Shown here: positions 1 through 8,001 of the stretch, piece after piece
Numbering within the stretch: the stretch's first letter is position 1
Layout of the letters: every line of letters starts with the position of its first letter
Origin: a virus
Length of the DNA stretch: 64,000 bases
Strand: one strand, 5' to 3'
Virus record (IMG/VR): IMGVR_UViG_3300028762_000011
Location: 1-64,000 of that record
Made by a program: the position numbers and the translations under genes
The notes under the pieces: generated by a model
Told to the model about the DNA's origin: nothing
Databases searched by the model: none
Seen by the model: only the letters and a program-made list of their open reading frames with translations

Positions 1-1602
1 CCGCTCGATCAGCAACGACACCGGTGGACCAGTCACCAATGATTTGAAGATACCGCCATGATCGACGCCCATACCAATACCGTCACCGCGCGCCGGCGTG
101 GCGGTCACGCCCAGCGTGTTTTTTGCCGCCAACAGCGCAAAGACCTTCCCCCACTTATTGTTTTTTGTGACATGGTGGGCTTCATCGAACACGACCAGGT
201 CGAATTTGAATTTACCTGGCGTTTTCTTGAGCCGGATCAGCAACGTATCTACGCTCGCGACCTGAATCTTATGGTGCGGATTCGGCGTGAAGTGCGGACT
301 GATCATGCCGTGCTGAATGCCGAGGTTGTGCAGCGCGCGGCTGGCCTGCATCAGCAATTCGTTGCGGTGAACAATGATGATTGTTGAGTTGCCCTTGGCG
401 GATGCGTTGGCGGCGATGTAGCTGAACGTGTAGGTGTTGTGCGTGACCGTGAAATCGCCGAGCATGAAAAGGTGATCACCATCGATCTCGAAGCCGTAGT
501 AGTCGCCTTCACCGATTGGTTCAACATTGATGCCAGTGACAAGAACACTTTTCTTTTGCTGGCGTGGCGATGCAATACGGCGTGCTACTCTACACGGAAT
601 TATATCGACATCGCCATTGATATTTAAACGATAATAAGTACCAGAAAATCCAGTGCTTTTTATGCCTTTTTCACATTGCATAACATAGGATGATAAACCA
701 AGCGATCGCGCCAAATATGCAACATCATCGGCAAGACGTCGCTCTTTGAAAATCAAATCATAGGTACCATTCGAAAGATATCCATCGGTATCAACGATGC
801 CAGCCAATATTTCAAGTCTTACTTCGCGAGAATTACATTTGTAATCGTCTGGAACATGTTTGTTTCCACGCAAATGATAAAAATCAAGCGCATTAGCCAT
901 TCTGTTTGGATGATTACCACGGCCACGGCCATCTTCTGGATAAGAAACTATTCGATAAGTTGGACAAGATTTTGTAAACTCAGTTTCCACACGCATTTTG
1001 TGTGAAATTGCATATTCGCAAATTGCGTCAACAACTTCAAAATCAGCAGTGCTGATATGTGGAAATTTATTTGTCCCATCTCCAAGCCAAAGGCCGAGCA
1101 TATATGGTGGTAAATGCTCATGAACATCACGTGGTTGAAATTCAATTCCGGTACGCCATCCTTTGGCGACATGCTTGAATGTTTTTGAAGATTTTAGATA
1201 ATCAAGAACTGAGATGTTGCAAACTTCATCGCCGCCATACATCAACCCATCACCAGCAGTTACCGGGCTTCCACCACTGATTTTTAGACTTAGAATATGG
1301 CTTTCATTGACGATGTATGGATCACCTTTTACTGGTGTCACACGGTAAAGATTCTCGCGGCCACGCGCAAGCGATTGAACGGTACGCGCCTTGCTATCTG
1401 GACCAATGAGTAGGTCGCCAACAACAATATTCTCGACTGGTTTGACCGTTCCATCGTATAGCAAAACAGGCGTCCCACGCCCCAAGCACTTCCCTGCCCC
1501 GGTCGGCATCTGAAACAATACCGGTTGCAACTTCGACTTGAACGCGGCACGAATATCTGTCACTGCCACATCCTGATAATCCCGCAACACAATTGCTGCC
1601 AT
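1..1602 (-). CDS. DEAD/DEAH-box helicase with in-frame intein (3' end outside window)
   Basis: Superfamily 2 helicase, cut by the left window edge; 534 codons are visible from ATG at 1602 without a stop. The host protein reads PTGAGK at residues 33-38 and resumes with TYTF at residue 390, so the Walker A motif GAGKT exists only after protein splicing. Motif II is DEAH (about residues 473-476) and TATPARG follows (about 498-504), typical of SF2 motif III. Residues 39-389 are an intein (separate entry). It likely unwinds DNA in phage replication or recombination. The helicase call is firm; the exact role is unknown because the C-terminal half is missing. Confidence 0.9.
   Translation of the reverse strand, partial: MAAIVLRDYQDVAVTDIRAAFKSKLQPVLFQMPTGAGKCLGRGTPVLLYDGTVKPVENIVVGDLLIGPDSKARTVQSLARGRENLYRVTPVKGDPYIVNESHILSLKISGGSPVTAGDGLMYGGDEVCNISVLDYLKSSKTFKHVAKGWRTGIEFQPRDVHEHLPPYMLGLWLGDGTNKFPHISTADFEVVDAICEYAISHKMRVETEFTKSCPTYRIVSYPEDGRGRGNHPNRMANALDFYHLRGNKHVPDDYKCNSREVRLEILAGIVDTDGYLSNGTYDLIFKERRLADDVAYLARSLGLSSYVMQCEKGIKSTGFSGTYYRLNINGDVDIIPCRVARRIASPRQQKKSVLVTGINVEPIGEGDYYGFEIDGDHLFMLGDFTVTHNTYTFSYIAANASAKGNSTIIIVHRNELLMQASRALHNLGIQHGMISPHFTPNPHHKIQVASVDTLLIRLKKTPGKFKFDLVVFDEAHHVTKNNKWGKVFALLAAKNTLGVTATPARGDGIGMGVDHGGIFKSLVTGPPVSLLIER
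436..1488 (-). mobile_element. Intein with LAGLIDADG homing endonuclease, inserted in the helicase Walker A motif
   Basis: 351 residues. The first residue is Cys (after GAGK), the last two are His-Asn and the next residue is Thr, as required for splicing. Block A is CLGRGTPVLLYDGT, block B contains NESHIL, and the C-terminal block reads FEIDGDHLFMLGDFTVTHN. Between them are the two dodecapeptide motifs of a LAGLIDADG endonuclease, LGLWLGDGT and LAGIVDTDGYL. The endonuclease part is clearly more AT-rich than the flanking helicase, fitting independent acquisition. Confidence 0.93.
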
Positions 1603-1653
1603 AATATCTCCCTGCGCGGCACAAAATTCTATTCCGCACAAAACAATTTCAGT

Positions 1654-1917
1654 TTATTTTTTCGAAGCCGCCACCCGAGCCCGCACGGCATTGTCCTCGG
1701 CATCCTGCTTCCGCTTGGCGTCGATCATATCCTGCATCTCATCAAGGAGTCTGATCGTTTTCGGCGGTGTCTTGCGCCAGCGATCCGGCGTGGCGCGGCT
1801 AATGCCAGTCTGGCGACAGATCGATGTCAACGTCACGCCGACAGTCACGCCGTCAGCGATAATTGCATCTAGCGCTTCAGTAAAAACCATCGAAAACTTC
1901 TTTTTTGGTTGCTCCAC
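1654..1917 (-). CDS. Small helix-turn-helix DNA-binding protein
   Basis: 87 residues starting at GTG 1917, chosen because AGGAG lies five bases upstream. The centre, LTSICRQTGISRATPDRWRK, reads as a helix-turn-helix, followed by a charged helix rich in Asp, Glu, Lys and Arg. Proteins of this look in phages are annotated as transcriptional regulators or small terminase subunits; the sequence does not decide between these. It precedes the intein-containing helicase in the same direction and is probably cotranscribed from the promoter at 1939-1967. Confidence 0.65.
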   Translation of the reverse strand: MEQPKKKFSMVFTEALDAIIADGVTVGVTLTSICRQTGISRATPDRWRKTPPKTIRLLDEMQDMIDAKRKQDAEDNAVRARVAASKK

Positions 1918-1938
1918 ACAAACTCCTTATTTTGTTGA

Positions 1939-1967
1939 AGTGTACTATATTTCATCGTGAATAGCAA
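1939..1967 (-). promoter_or_regulatory. Sigma70-like promoter for the HTH/helicase genes
   Basis: On the minus strand TTGCTA, a 17-base spacer, then TACACT; the start codon at 1917 lies about 20 bases downstream behind an AGGAG ribosome site. The facing plus-strand stretch (TTGCGA at 1985, TATACA at 2006) may be a weaker promoter for the plus-strand operon, so 1918-2043 looks like a divergent control region. Confidence 0.6.
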
Positions 1968-2043
1968 AATTTGATTAAGAATACTTGCGAATTACTCAAA
2001 TTTGATATACAGTGAAGTCACTTTAACGTCACGCGGATGGAAT

Positions 2044-2889
2044 ATGCAAATTGAAAATGTGGTCAAGACAGTGCCGTTGCATGGGCTTGTCCAGATGACT
2101 AACGATGAATACCACGGCGCTCCCGGTGTCTCCAAGACGCACCTGGACTGCATCGCCACGCAATCGGAGTTGCACTACTGGGCGAAGTATCTGGACCCGG
2201 ATCGCGATATCAAACCGTCCACGCCGGCGCAACTGTTCGGGCAGGCGTGCCACATCGCCATCTTGGAGCCTGACAGCGTGGCGTCCAACGTGGTCTGCGG
2301 TCTTGAAATCGCACGCCGTAGCAACGCCGACAAGGAAGAATGGGCGGCATTCGAGGCCGAACACGCAGACAAGATCATCGTACCCAGCGAGCAGTATTCC
2401 GATATGCTGCGGTTGCGCGATGCCGTCTACCGGCATCCGATGGCATCGGCGTTGTTGCGCGATGGCGTTGTCGAGCAATCGTTTTTTGTCAATGACAGCG
2501 AAACCGGGGAACTGATCAAGTGCCGGACCGACTTCATGCAGAATGGTGGGGGCATGATCGTGGATCTGAAGAGTACCGATGACGCATCGCCGGTTGGATT
2601 CGGCAAGTCGGCGGCAAACTATAGGTACGATATCCAGGTAAGCTGGTACTTTGACGTGTTCGATCAACTCTATGGCGAGCACCCAGAGTCGTGGGTATTC
2701 CTGGCGTTTGAAAAAGAATGGCCTTACGCGATCGGCATCTATTACGCCACGCCAGAACAGATCGCGCGCGCTTATGCCGCCGCACGCAGGGATTTCCTGC
2801 GCATTGTCGCCGCCAAGCGCGCCAACCACTTTCCCGACTACGGGTTTGAGATTCAACAACTGGAGTTGCCGGGATGGATGCGTCGGTAA
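2044..2889 (+). CDS. RecE-like PD-(D/E)XK exonuclease
   Basis: 281 residues from ATG 2044; an upstream TTG is possible but less natural. Matches the C-terminal nuclease of exonuclease VIII/RecE-type phage proteins: an N-terminal YHGAPGVSKTHLD segment, a helix with LFGQACHIAILEP (about 62-76), then the nuclease core with RTDF (about 161-164) and IVDLKST (about 172-178), supplying the Asp and the D-x-K of the PD-(D/E)XK site, and a QVSWYFD helix. Such enzymes resect double-stranded ends to give 3' overhangs for an annealing protein. The next three genes (ATPase, possible annealase) fit a recombination operon. Confidence 0.82.
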   Translation: MQIENVVKTVPLHGLVQMTNDEYHGAPGVSKTHLDCIATQSELHYWAKYLDPDRDIKPSTPAQLFGQACHIAILEPDSVASNVVCGLEIARRSNADKEEWAAFEAEHADKIIVPSEQYSDMLRLRDAVYRHPMASALLRDGVVEQSFFVNDSETGELIKCRTDFMQNGGGMIVDLKSTDDASPVGFGKSAANYRYDIQVSWYFDVFDQLYGEHPESWVFLAFEKEWPYAIGIYYATPEQIARAYAAARRDFLRIVAAKRANHFPDYGFEIQQLELPGWMRR

Positions 2890-2915
2890 CTTTCACTCAC
2901 ACAGAGAAAATTCAA

Positions 2916-3536
2916 ATGGAAAATGTGACATTGGAAACAAACAGAAACGAGACAAATAAATTCACAGTCGAAGAACGTGATGAATGTTTCATTATATTCG
3001 GCACGGTTTCTTTGCGGGCAATGCCAAATGTCCTAAAACTTGCGGGCGACGATGCGATTTTGTCGCCGGATATTGCTCGCATGCTCGGTGCCAACTTCGC
3101 ATTCGGGACGAAAACATGTGTTGACGCATTGTTGGCTAAAATAAAGCCGCTTGCTGATGCTGGCATGATCGCTAAATATTCATCCACGCTTTCCGACGCA
3201 GCATGTCGATGGCTTGCTAGTGGCGAGCGTGGCGCTAGCAGCGATACAATGTTCACGCATCTGACTGGAGTCGACGCCGGCGGTGGTGATCACTTCCCAT
3301 GGGACCCTGCTGATTTTCGGCGTTGCCTGCTTTTGCTGGAACAAGTCCCAGAATTAAGAGACCAGTTGCCAAAAATGGCGACGGTTTCCACTGAATGGGC
3401 TGGGTTGGTTCGTGACTGGTCCAAAATTTCTGCTGCGTTCCTGATCGAGTGCAAGAACATCCTCAATCCGAAACCTGGGTCGCAAGCACCGAATACCTAC
3501 AACCTGATAAAAATAGCCATTGGACAGAAAAAATGA
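2916..3536 (+). CDS. Phage protein of unknown function
   Basis: 206 residues from ATG 2916; a start at 2874 inside the nuclease gene is also open. I do not recognise a domain with confidence. The C-terminal half, with MFTHLTGVDAGGGDHFPWD then DFRRCLLLLEQVPELRDQLP and spaced Trp residues, resembles a hypothetical protein seen in many phage early regions. Its stop overlaps the next start (ATGA at 3533), implying translational coupling to the ATPase. Confidence 0.6.
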   Translation: MENVTLETNRNETNKFTVEERDECFIIFGTVSLRAMPNVLKLAGDDAILSPDIARMLGANFAFGTKTCVDALLAKIKPLADAGMIAKYSSTLSDAACRWLASGERGASSDTMFTHLTGVDAGGGDHFPWDPADFRRCLLLLEQVPELRDQLPKMATVSTEWAGLVRDWSKISAAFLIECKNILNPKPGSQAPNTYNLIKIAIGQKK

Positions 3537-4861
3537 AAATCAACCACATCAAAATCAGCAACATCCTCGGCATCGAAGAACTCGAATTCGATGCCGGTGC
3601 GTTCACCGTCATCGAGGGCACGAACGGTTGCGGAAAGACCAGTGTTCTCGAAGCCATCAAGGCCGCACTACGCCCAGGCCACGACGCCACGCTGCTGCGT
3701 AACGGTGCCGCCGCTGGCGAGATCGTGTTTGTGCTGGAGGATGGCAGCAGCATCCAGCGCCGCGTCAGTGGCGCAACCACCAGTACGGACGTGCGTGGGG
3801 CAGATGGCAAGAAGGTTGCGCGACCTGCCGAAGCAATTGCACGCTTGGCCGACATGTTGTCGGTAAACCCGGTCGAATTCCTGACCGCACGCAAGCAAGA
3901 CCGCGTGAAAGTTCTACTGGAGGCGATGCCGCTCGAACTCGATGTGGATAAATTATCCAAGTTGGCTGGCGTTCCGGTTAAGGCTGCACCAGGTCTACAT
4001 GCGCTCCACGTTATCGACACCGTGCGCCAGCGCGTCTACGAAGACCGGACGAGCACAAACCGCGCCGTCAAGGAAAAGGAAGGCACGATCAACCAGATCC
4101 AGTTAGCGATGCCTGATAGTGTTGGCGGCGTCATGGGCGATGACGAAGACGGGCTTGAAACAGCTATCGCCGTCGAGCGCGATAAGCTCGCTACGACAAT
4201 GCGCAAGATCGACGCAAAGATGACAGGAATACGCGAAGCCGCTGCGAAGCGCATCGCCGAAATCGACGAAAAACTTCAGGATGATATCGAAGCATTGCGC
4301 GCCACCGCGACTATGGAAAAAGACGCTATCAAACTCGATACAGGTACCAACGCCGCCAAAGCCGAGACAGCGCGCACAAATGCTGCAACATCTTGCAATG
4401 CCGCGCAGGAACCGCTCAAGATAGCATTATCCAACATCAAGCAAAATCGTATGGCGGCCGCAAAGCGCGAGCAGGCGCTAGATACCATCGCGGCAATGCA
4501 AACGGAATTGACCGACCTGCAAGCAGACGCCGACAAGCAGACCGCCGCGTTGGCAGCCATAGATGCCTACAAAACGGAATTGTTGGAAAACTTGCCAATT
4601 CCTGATATCGAAGTCCGCGAAGGCGAAATCTACAAAGACGGCGTCCCGCTGGACCGGCTAAATACCGCCGCCCAGGTCGGCATCGCCGTCGAAGTCGCCA
4701 AGTTGCGAGCGGGGACGCTTGGGGCTGTATGCGTCGACCGCATTGAAAGCCTAGATGCCGCCACGTTCGCCGAGTTCAAGCGCGCCATGGCGAAGACCAG
4801 TTTGCAATTGTTCGTATCGCGCGTGACCGATGGCGAATTTTCCGTGACGAGCGAAGATTAA
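3533..4861 (+). CDS. Rad50/RecF-like AAA ATPase with coiled coil
   Basis: 442 residues; the start at 3533 overlaps the preceding stop. The N-terminus KINHIKISNILGIEELEF is the usual opening of RecF/SMC/Rad50 ATPases and is followed by Walker A GTNGCGKTS (residues 29-37). Residues about 190-360 are rich in Ala, Glu, Lys and Arg and predicted to be coiled coil. The C-terminal Walker B region is degenerate (LGAVCVDRIESLD), so ATPase activity may be altered. No partner nuclease of the SbcD type is adjacent; the PD-(D/E)XK protein two genes upstream may serve. Role in phage recombination is inferred from context. Confidence 0.78.
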   Translation: MKINHIKISNILGIEELEFDAGAFTVIEGTNGCGKTSVLEAIKAALRPGHDATLLRNGAAAGEIVFVLEDGSSIQRRVSGATTSTDVRGADGKKVARPAEAIARLADMLSVNPVEFLTARKQDRVKVLLEAMPLELDVDKLSKLAGVPVKAAPGLHALHVIDTVRQRVYEDRTSTNRAVKEKEGTINQIQLAMPDSVGGVMGDDEDGLETAIAVERDKLATTMRKIDAKMTGIREAAAKRIAEIDEKLQDDIEALRATATMEKDAIKLDTGTNAAKAETARTNAATSCNAAQEPLKIALSNIKQNRMAAAKREQALDTIAAMQTELTDLQADADKQTAALAAIDAYKTELLENLPIPDIEVREGEIYKDGVPLDRLNTAAQVGIAVEVAKLRAGTLGAVCVDRIESLDAATFAEFKRAMAKTSLQLFVSRVTDGEFSVTSED

Positions 4862-4882
4862 TCAATTATAATCAATTTCACA

Positions 4883-4906
4883 CCCGCACCGAGCGGGATT
4901 TATTTT
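4883..4906 (+). terminator. Possible attenuator/weak intrinsic terminator
   Basis: CCCGC, loop ACCGA, GCGGG, then ATTTATTTT on the plus strand, between the ATPase and the next gene. The five-pair stem and interrupted T-run make it weak; partial read-through into the downstream gene is expected. Confidence 0.35.
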
Positions 4907-4916
4907 GGAGATCCAC

Positions 4917-5960
4917 ATGGCAAACGAAGTCGTAACAACCGATCAGAATAGAGACAGTCCGTTCAACCGCAACATGGTGCCGACCAGCATCAACGCCGGT
5001 GCAGTTGCAATCGAATCCGAACGCGCCATCGCAGAAGCGCAGGGGCAGATGACGCTGGCCAAGCGATTTCCGCGCAGCGTCGTGGCAGCCATCGAAGAAT
5101 TCAAGGAATCGTGCCGGTCACCGGACTTTGCCGCCGTGGCATTCTATGCCGTATCAAACCGCGGTAGCGGTCCCTCGATTCGTTTTGCCGAGGAAGCAGC
5201 ACGCTGCTACGGAAATATGCAGTATGGGCATCGTGAACTGAGCCGTAGTGCTGGCAAAAGCGAAGTCGAGGTGTTCGCATGGGACATGGAAAAGAACAAT
5301 CACAGTCGGCGCCAGATCGCTATCATGCATATCCTGGACACAAAGGAAGGCCCGCGCGCGATCACGAGCCAAAACGATATCGACAACCGGATCGGGAACG
5401 TTGCTGCGCGCATCATGCGCGGACGCATCCTGGCGCTGATGCCAAAACATCTTGTCGCGATCGGTATCGCCGAATGCAAGCGCACACTTGCCGGCGACAA
5501 CGAGAAGCCGCTCAGTGACCGGCTGTTGGCAATGTCGAATGCGTTCAAGAAGCAGGGCGTCTCTGCGGCGATGCTGGCAAAATTCCTTGGGCATCAAGTC
5601 GACGATACCACAGCCGATGAACTGGTTGACCTGACAGGAATTTACAACGCGATCAAGGATGGTGCCAAGGCATCGACCTATTTCAACAACGAGGAAGACG
5701 GCGAAAAGAAAGATAGTCCGGCCAAGACTGCCATTGCGGCTGCGATTGCCAAAACCGCTGGCACCCCTACTGGGCAACCGGAATCTGCTGGCGATGCAGT
5801 GTCGACAACTGCCTCTGCACCAACACCTAAAAAGGCTGCTGTCGTGAAGAAGACCGCGCCAGCGCCGACCCCAGAACCGGAACCTGACCAACAACCAGAA
5901 CCGCCTCCAGCAGACGACCAAGGCGATGCCCAGGGCGGCGACAGCGACGAAGTATTCTGA
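4917..5960 (+). CDS. Conserved phage protein; candidate single-strand annealing protein
   Basis: 347 residues from ATG 4917 with GGAG seven bases upstream. The core (about 20-190) contains AIESERAIAEAQGQMTLAKR, GPSIRFAEEAARCYGN, EVFAWDMEKN and IGNVAARIMRGRIL, matching a conserved phage family normally listed as hypothetical and found beside exonucleases. The C-terminal 100 residues are Ala/Pro/Lys-rich then acidic, ending DSDEVF, which resembles the acidic tip of SSB-type proteins. With the RecE-like nuclease upstream, a single-strand annealing role is plausible but not shown by any motif I can name. The tnpB element sits directly downstream. Confidence 0.55.
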   Translation: MANEVVTTDQNRDSPFNRNMVPTSINAGAVAIESERAIAEAQGQMTLAKRFPRSVVAAIEEFKESCRSPDFAAVAFYAVSNRGSGPSIRFAEEAARCYGNMQYGHRELSRSAGKSEVEVFAWDMEKNNHSRRQIAIMHILDTKEGPRAITSQNDIDNRIGNVAARIMRGRILALMPKHLVAIGIAECKRTLAGDNEKPLSDRLLAMSNAFKKQGVSAAMLAKFLGHQVDDTTADELVDLTGIYNAIKDGAKASTYFNNEEDGEKKDSPAKTAIAAAIAKTAGTPTGQPESAGDAVSTTASAPTPKKAAVVKKTAPAPTPEPEPDQQPEPPPADDQGDAQGGDSDEVF

Positions 5961-6018
5961 TCAACCCAGCAGGCTGGGCGACCAGCCGATAAGGAATCCA
6001 TTTGACGTCCTCGCCGCC

Positions 6019-7071
6019 CTAAAGGACGGGGATTCCTACAGCTAGCGTCGCACGTCCGCGACGGAGAATGTTTAACGCAGCATTGGTGTCACGATCATGT
6101 ACGCAACCACAGTCACTGCATTGCCACTCTCTTATTCCAAGGTCTGCGATACCTTTCGGCCTCGAATCGGGCAAACAGCCGCAATCCGAACAGATTTGGG
6201 ATGTAAAACGTTCGTTCACTTCCTCGAACCACGCGCCATGCTTAACAGCCTTGTACGCAAGTTTGCTACGGAAGGAAGACCAACCGGCATCCAAAACGGA
6301 CTTCGCCATGCTGGTTTTGGCGAGTCCTGCGGCGTTCACGTTGCCAACCGCGATATAGTCAAACTCTTGAACGATGCGCGTCGAGAGTTTGTGGTGAAAA
6401 TCGTTGCGACGGTTCGAAATCTTTGCGTGAATGGCACTCACGCGACGTTTCTTCCCGGCGCGCTGGGCAACGGCAAGCGCTTGCTCCGTGCCTCGGTAGA
6501 TATGCTGCGCCTCGATCTTTTCGCCAGTGGACAGCGTGGCAAAGTCTTTCAGGCCAAGGTCGATGCCGACGCCACGGCCAGGACTGCGAGCGTCGGCAGG
6601 AGCAACGGCAACGTCGATCACGATGTTCAGGAACCAGTTGCCGCGAGAGTCTTTGGAGAAGTTCGTTCCGTCCTTGATTTTCCCCTCAGGGAGCGGGCGA
6701 CTGTCGAATACGCGAAAGGTATTGCCAGCGAACCGGAAGGCGCTGCCTTCGCGCTTCAATTCGCGGCCCTTGAGCGGAACCCACCCGAGGTTCTTCTTGC
6801 CCCGATAGCGCAAGTACGGGCGCTTCTTCTGCGCGCGCGACTTGGCGTACTGCTCGCACACGGCGTTCACCGTGCCGGAGTGAAGACCAAGTTCTTTGCT
6901 GCTGCCTTGCGTGAGCTTGTTCAAGTCGAACCCGGTATGCCAGCGGCGGTGAAATCGCAGCGCATCCTTCTGCCTGTCGTTGCAGAAATTCCAGACGAAG
7001 TTGCACGCCCTGGCCTGCTTGTTCAGCAATCCGTTCAGCGACTTCACCCGGTATCTATAGACGAGGATCAT
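6019..7071 (-). CDS. tnpB: TnpB-family RNA-guided nuclease (OrfB), RuvC-II Glu absent at usual place
   Basis: 350 residues. N-terminal helix-turn-helix-like region with ACNFVWNF, then a RuvC-like domain: GIDLGLKDFAT supplies the first Asp, HDRDTNAALNIL the last, and a four-Cys zinc finger (CSDCG ... CSDCG) lies before it. At the position where TnpB normally has the catalytic Glu (EDLN-type motif) this protein has VGNVNAAGLAKT, so the Glu is missing there; a Glu in FEEVNERFTSQ could substitute in a rearranged site. TnpB proteins cut DNA guided by an RNA encoded over the gene's 3' end and element end, here expected around 6000-6120. The start overlaps the upstream RHH gene (ATGA). Confidence 0.88.
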   Translation of the reverse strand: MILVYRYRVKSLNGLLNKQARACNFVWNFCNDRQKDALRFHRRWHTGFDLNKLTQGSSKELGLHSGTVNAVCEQYAKSRAQKKRPYLRYRGKKNLGWVPLKGRELKREGSAFRFAGNTFRVFDSRPLPEGKIKDGTNFSKDSRGNWFLNIVIDVAVAPADARSPGRGVGIDLGLKDFATLSTGEKIEAQHIYRGTEQALAVAQRAGKKRRVSAIHAKISNRRNDFHHKLSTRIVQEFDYIAVGNVNAAGLAKTSMAKSVLDAGWSSFRSKLAYKAVKHGAWFEEVNERFTSQICSDCGCLPDSRPKGIADLGIREWQCSDCGCVHDRDTNAALNILRRGRATLAVGIPVL

Positions 7072-7199
7072 TTTTGGGTTTTCAAGAACTCAGCAATAGC
7101 GCGACGGATCAGCTCGGAGACAGGTACGTCGAGCTTATTGGACAACGCTCGCAGTTCAGCAAGCATTGGCTCTGGTAAGAATGTGTTTGTACGCTTCAT
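7068..7199 (-). CDS. Ribbon-helix-helix (CopG-like) small protein coupled to tnpB
   Basis: 43 residues. The sequence begins KRTNTFLPEPMLAELRAL, a strand followed by a helix, then DVPVSELIRRAIAEFL as the second helix: the ribbon-helix-helix pattern. Its TGA overlaps the tnpB ATG, so the two are translationally coupled. It probably represses the element's own promoter or acts with TnpB; the function is inferred from fold and context only. Confidence 0.72.
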   Translation of the reverse strand: MKRTNTFLPEPMLAELRALSNKLDVPVSELIRRAIAEFLKTQK

Positions 7200-7301
7200 A
7201 TGCACACGTTACCAGTATTTCAACCGAAAGGCAACGACTGCTTCGCAGTCGGCTCCTTTCACTCCTCGGCCTGAAGGCCGAGGTTTCTCGGAGCAAATCT
7301 G

Positions 7302-7532
7302 ATGAGTCGCGACCTCTGCATCATTGCTTGCACGTTTTGCCGTGACGCCGACTTCCAATACTGGGCGCATACGCAGTGCGGTGCCTGCCAGACCGCCGAA
7401 GAGGCAAAGCAGTTCATTCTGGATACGTGCGAGATCGATTCGCGAGTGAAATTGGACACCAACACAGCCGCCGCCCAGCGCTTCCACAAACTCATCCGCG
7501 AGCCATTTATGGCTTGGAAGGAACTGCTATGA
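7302..7532 (+). CDS. Small putative zinc-binding phage protein
   Basis: 76 residues starting at ATG 7302, just after the tnpB element; GGAG lies about ten bases upstream and may belong to the element end. Two CxxC pairs, CTFC and CGAC, separated by about 13 residues near the N-terminus, could bind zinc. No family recognised. It begins a chain of overlapping genes (7302-9089) ending with the helicase. Confidence 0.6.
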   Translation: MSRDLCIIACTFCRDADFQYWAHTQCGACQTAEEAKQFILDTCEIDSRVKLDTNTAAAQRFHKLIREPFMAWKELL

Positions 7533-7813
7533 CTATGACCGTAAAAGAAGCCACTGGAAAGTGGTGCCCGATGGTGCGCGGTGCGCGCCATGAAACCTAT
7601 TCCACTGGTGGAGATAGTAAGCCAGTTCATACTATCGTCGGTGGCTGCAACACAGACATGCTCGGTGGAACTCGCATTCCTGCAAGCTGCCGCTGCATTG
7701 CGGATAAGTGCGCTATGTGGCGCTGGATTGCCTATCCTGGTAAAAATATCAGTGGGACGCATATTGACGTACCATCAGCCTACGGTTACTGCGGACTGGC
7801 GGGCAAGCCATGA
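7529..7813 (+). CDS. Cys-rich phage protein of unknown function
   Basis: 94 residues; start ATG 7529 overlaps the previous stop by four bases. Cys residues occur in KWCPM, GGCNTD, SCRCIADKCAMWRW and YGYCG, suggesting a metal site. Small phage proteins with a CPM...C..C..CxxWRW pattern are common in early regions and uncharacterised. Confidence 0.62.
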   Translation: MTMTVKEATGKWCPMVRGARHETYSTGGDSKPVHTIVGGCNTDMLGGTRIPASCRCIADKCAMWRWIAYPGKNISGTHIDVPSAYGYCGLAGKP

Positions 7814-8001
7814 GAACCATCAGCATCGGTACCATGATCAAGTCCATCGGGGGCATGGTCGGAACCAACGACCTATCAGCATGGGAGAACGAGTTCGTCC
7901 AGAATATCGTCGAGGTCAGCCAGAATGGCAAGGTTACAACCAACCTGACCGACAAGCAGGTTGATCGCGTCGAAGATATTTATCGAAAGCACTTTGCCTG
8001 A
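7810..8001 (+). CDS. Small phage protein of unknown function
   Basis: 63 residues; ATGA overlap with the previous gene and a TGATG overlap with the helicase that follows, so both ends are set by coupling. The middle (WENEFVQNIVEV) and end (LTDKQVDRVEDIYRKHFA) look like two amphipathic helices, as in small helicase-accessory proteins, but no family is recognised. Confidence 0.6.
   Translation: MRTISIGTMIKSIGGMVGTNDLSAWENEFVQNIVEVSQNGKVTTNLTDKQVDRVEDIYRKHFA

Larger units (their letters stand above)
6002..7300 (-). mobile_element. IS200/IS605-type element carrying tnpB but no tnpA
   Basis: A tnpB gene with a small overlapping ORF, bounded by hairpins. The left (tnpB 3') end has CCGTCC-TTTA-GGGCGG (6014-6029, minus sense) followed by GAGGACGTCAA, like the right end of IS605-family elements. 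On the other side are two strong hairpins, CGACTGC-TTC-GCAGTCG (7235-7251) and CCTCGGCC-TGAA-GGCCGAGG (7264-7283). No TnpA gene lies inside, so movement would need a transposase in trans. Boundaries are approximate. It lies between two early genes and breaks neither. Confidence 0.75.

Noticed and set aside
2029-2859. Minus-strand frame of 276 codons
   Set aside because: Mirror of the RecE-like nuclease gene; Cys/Arg-rich and without conserved motifs.
6097-7302. Long plus-strand open frame of 401 codons
   Set aside because: It is exactly antisense to tnpB and the RHH gene, has no ribosome site and a protein composition of a mirror frame.
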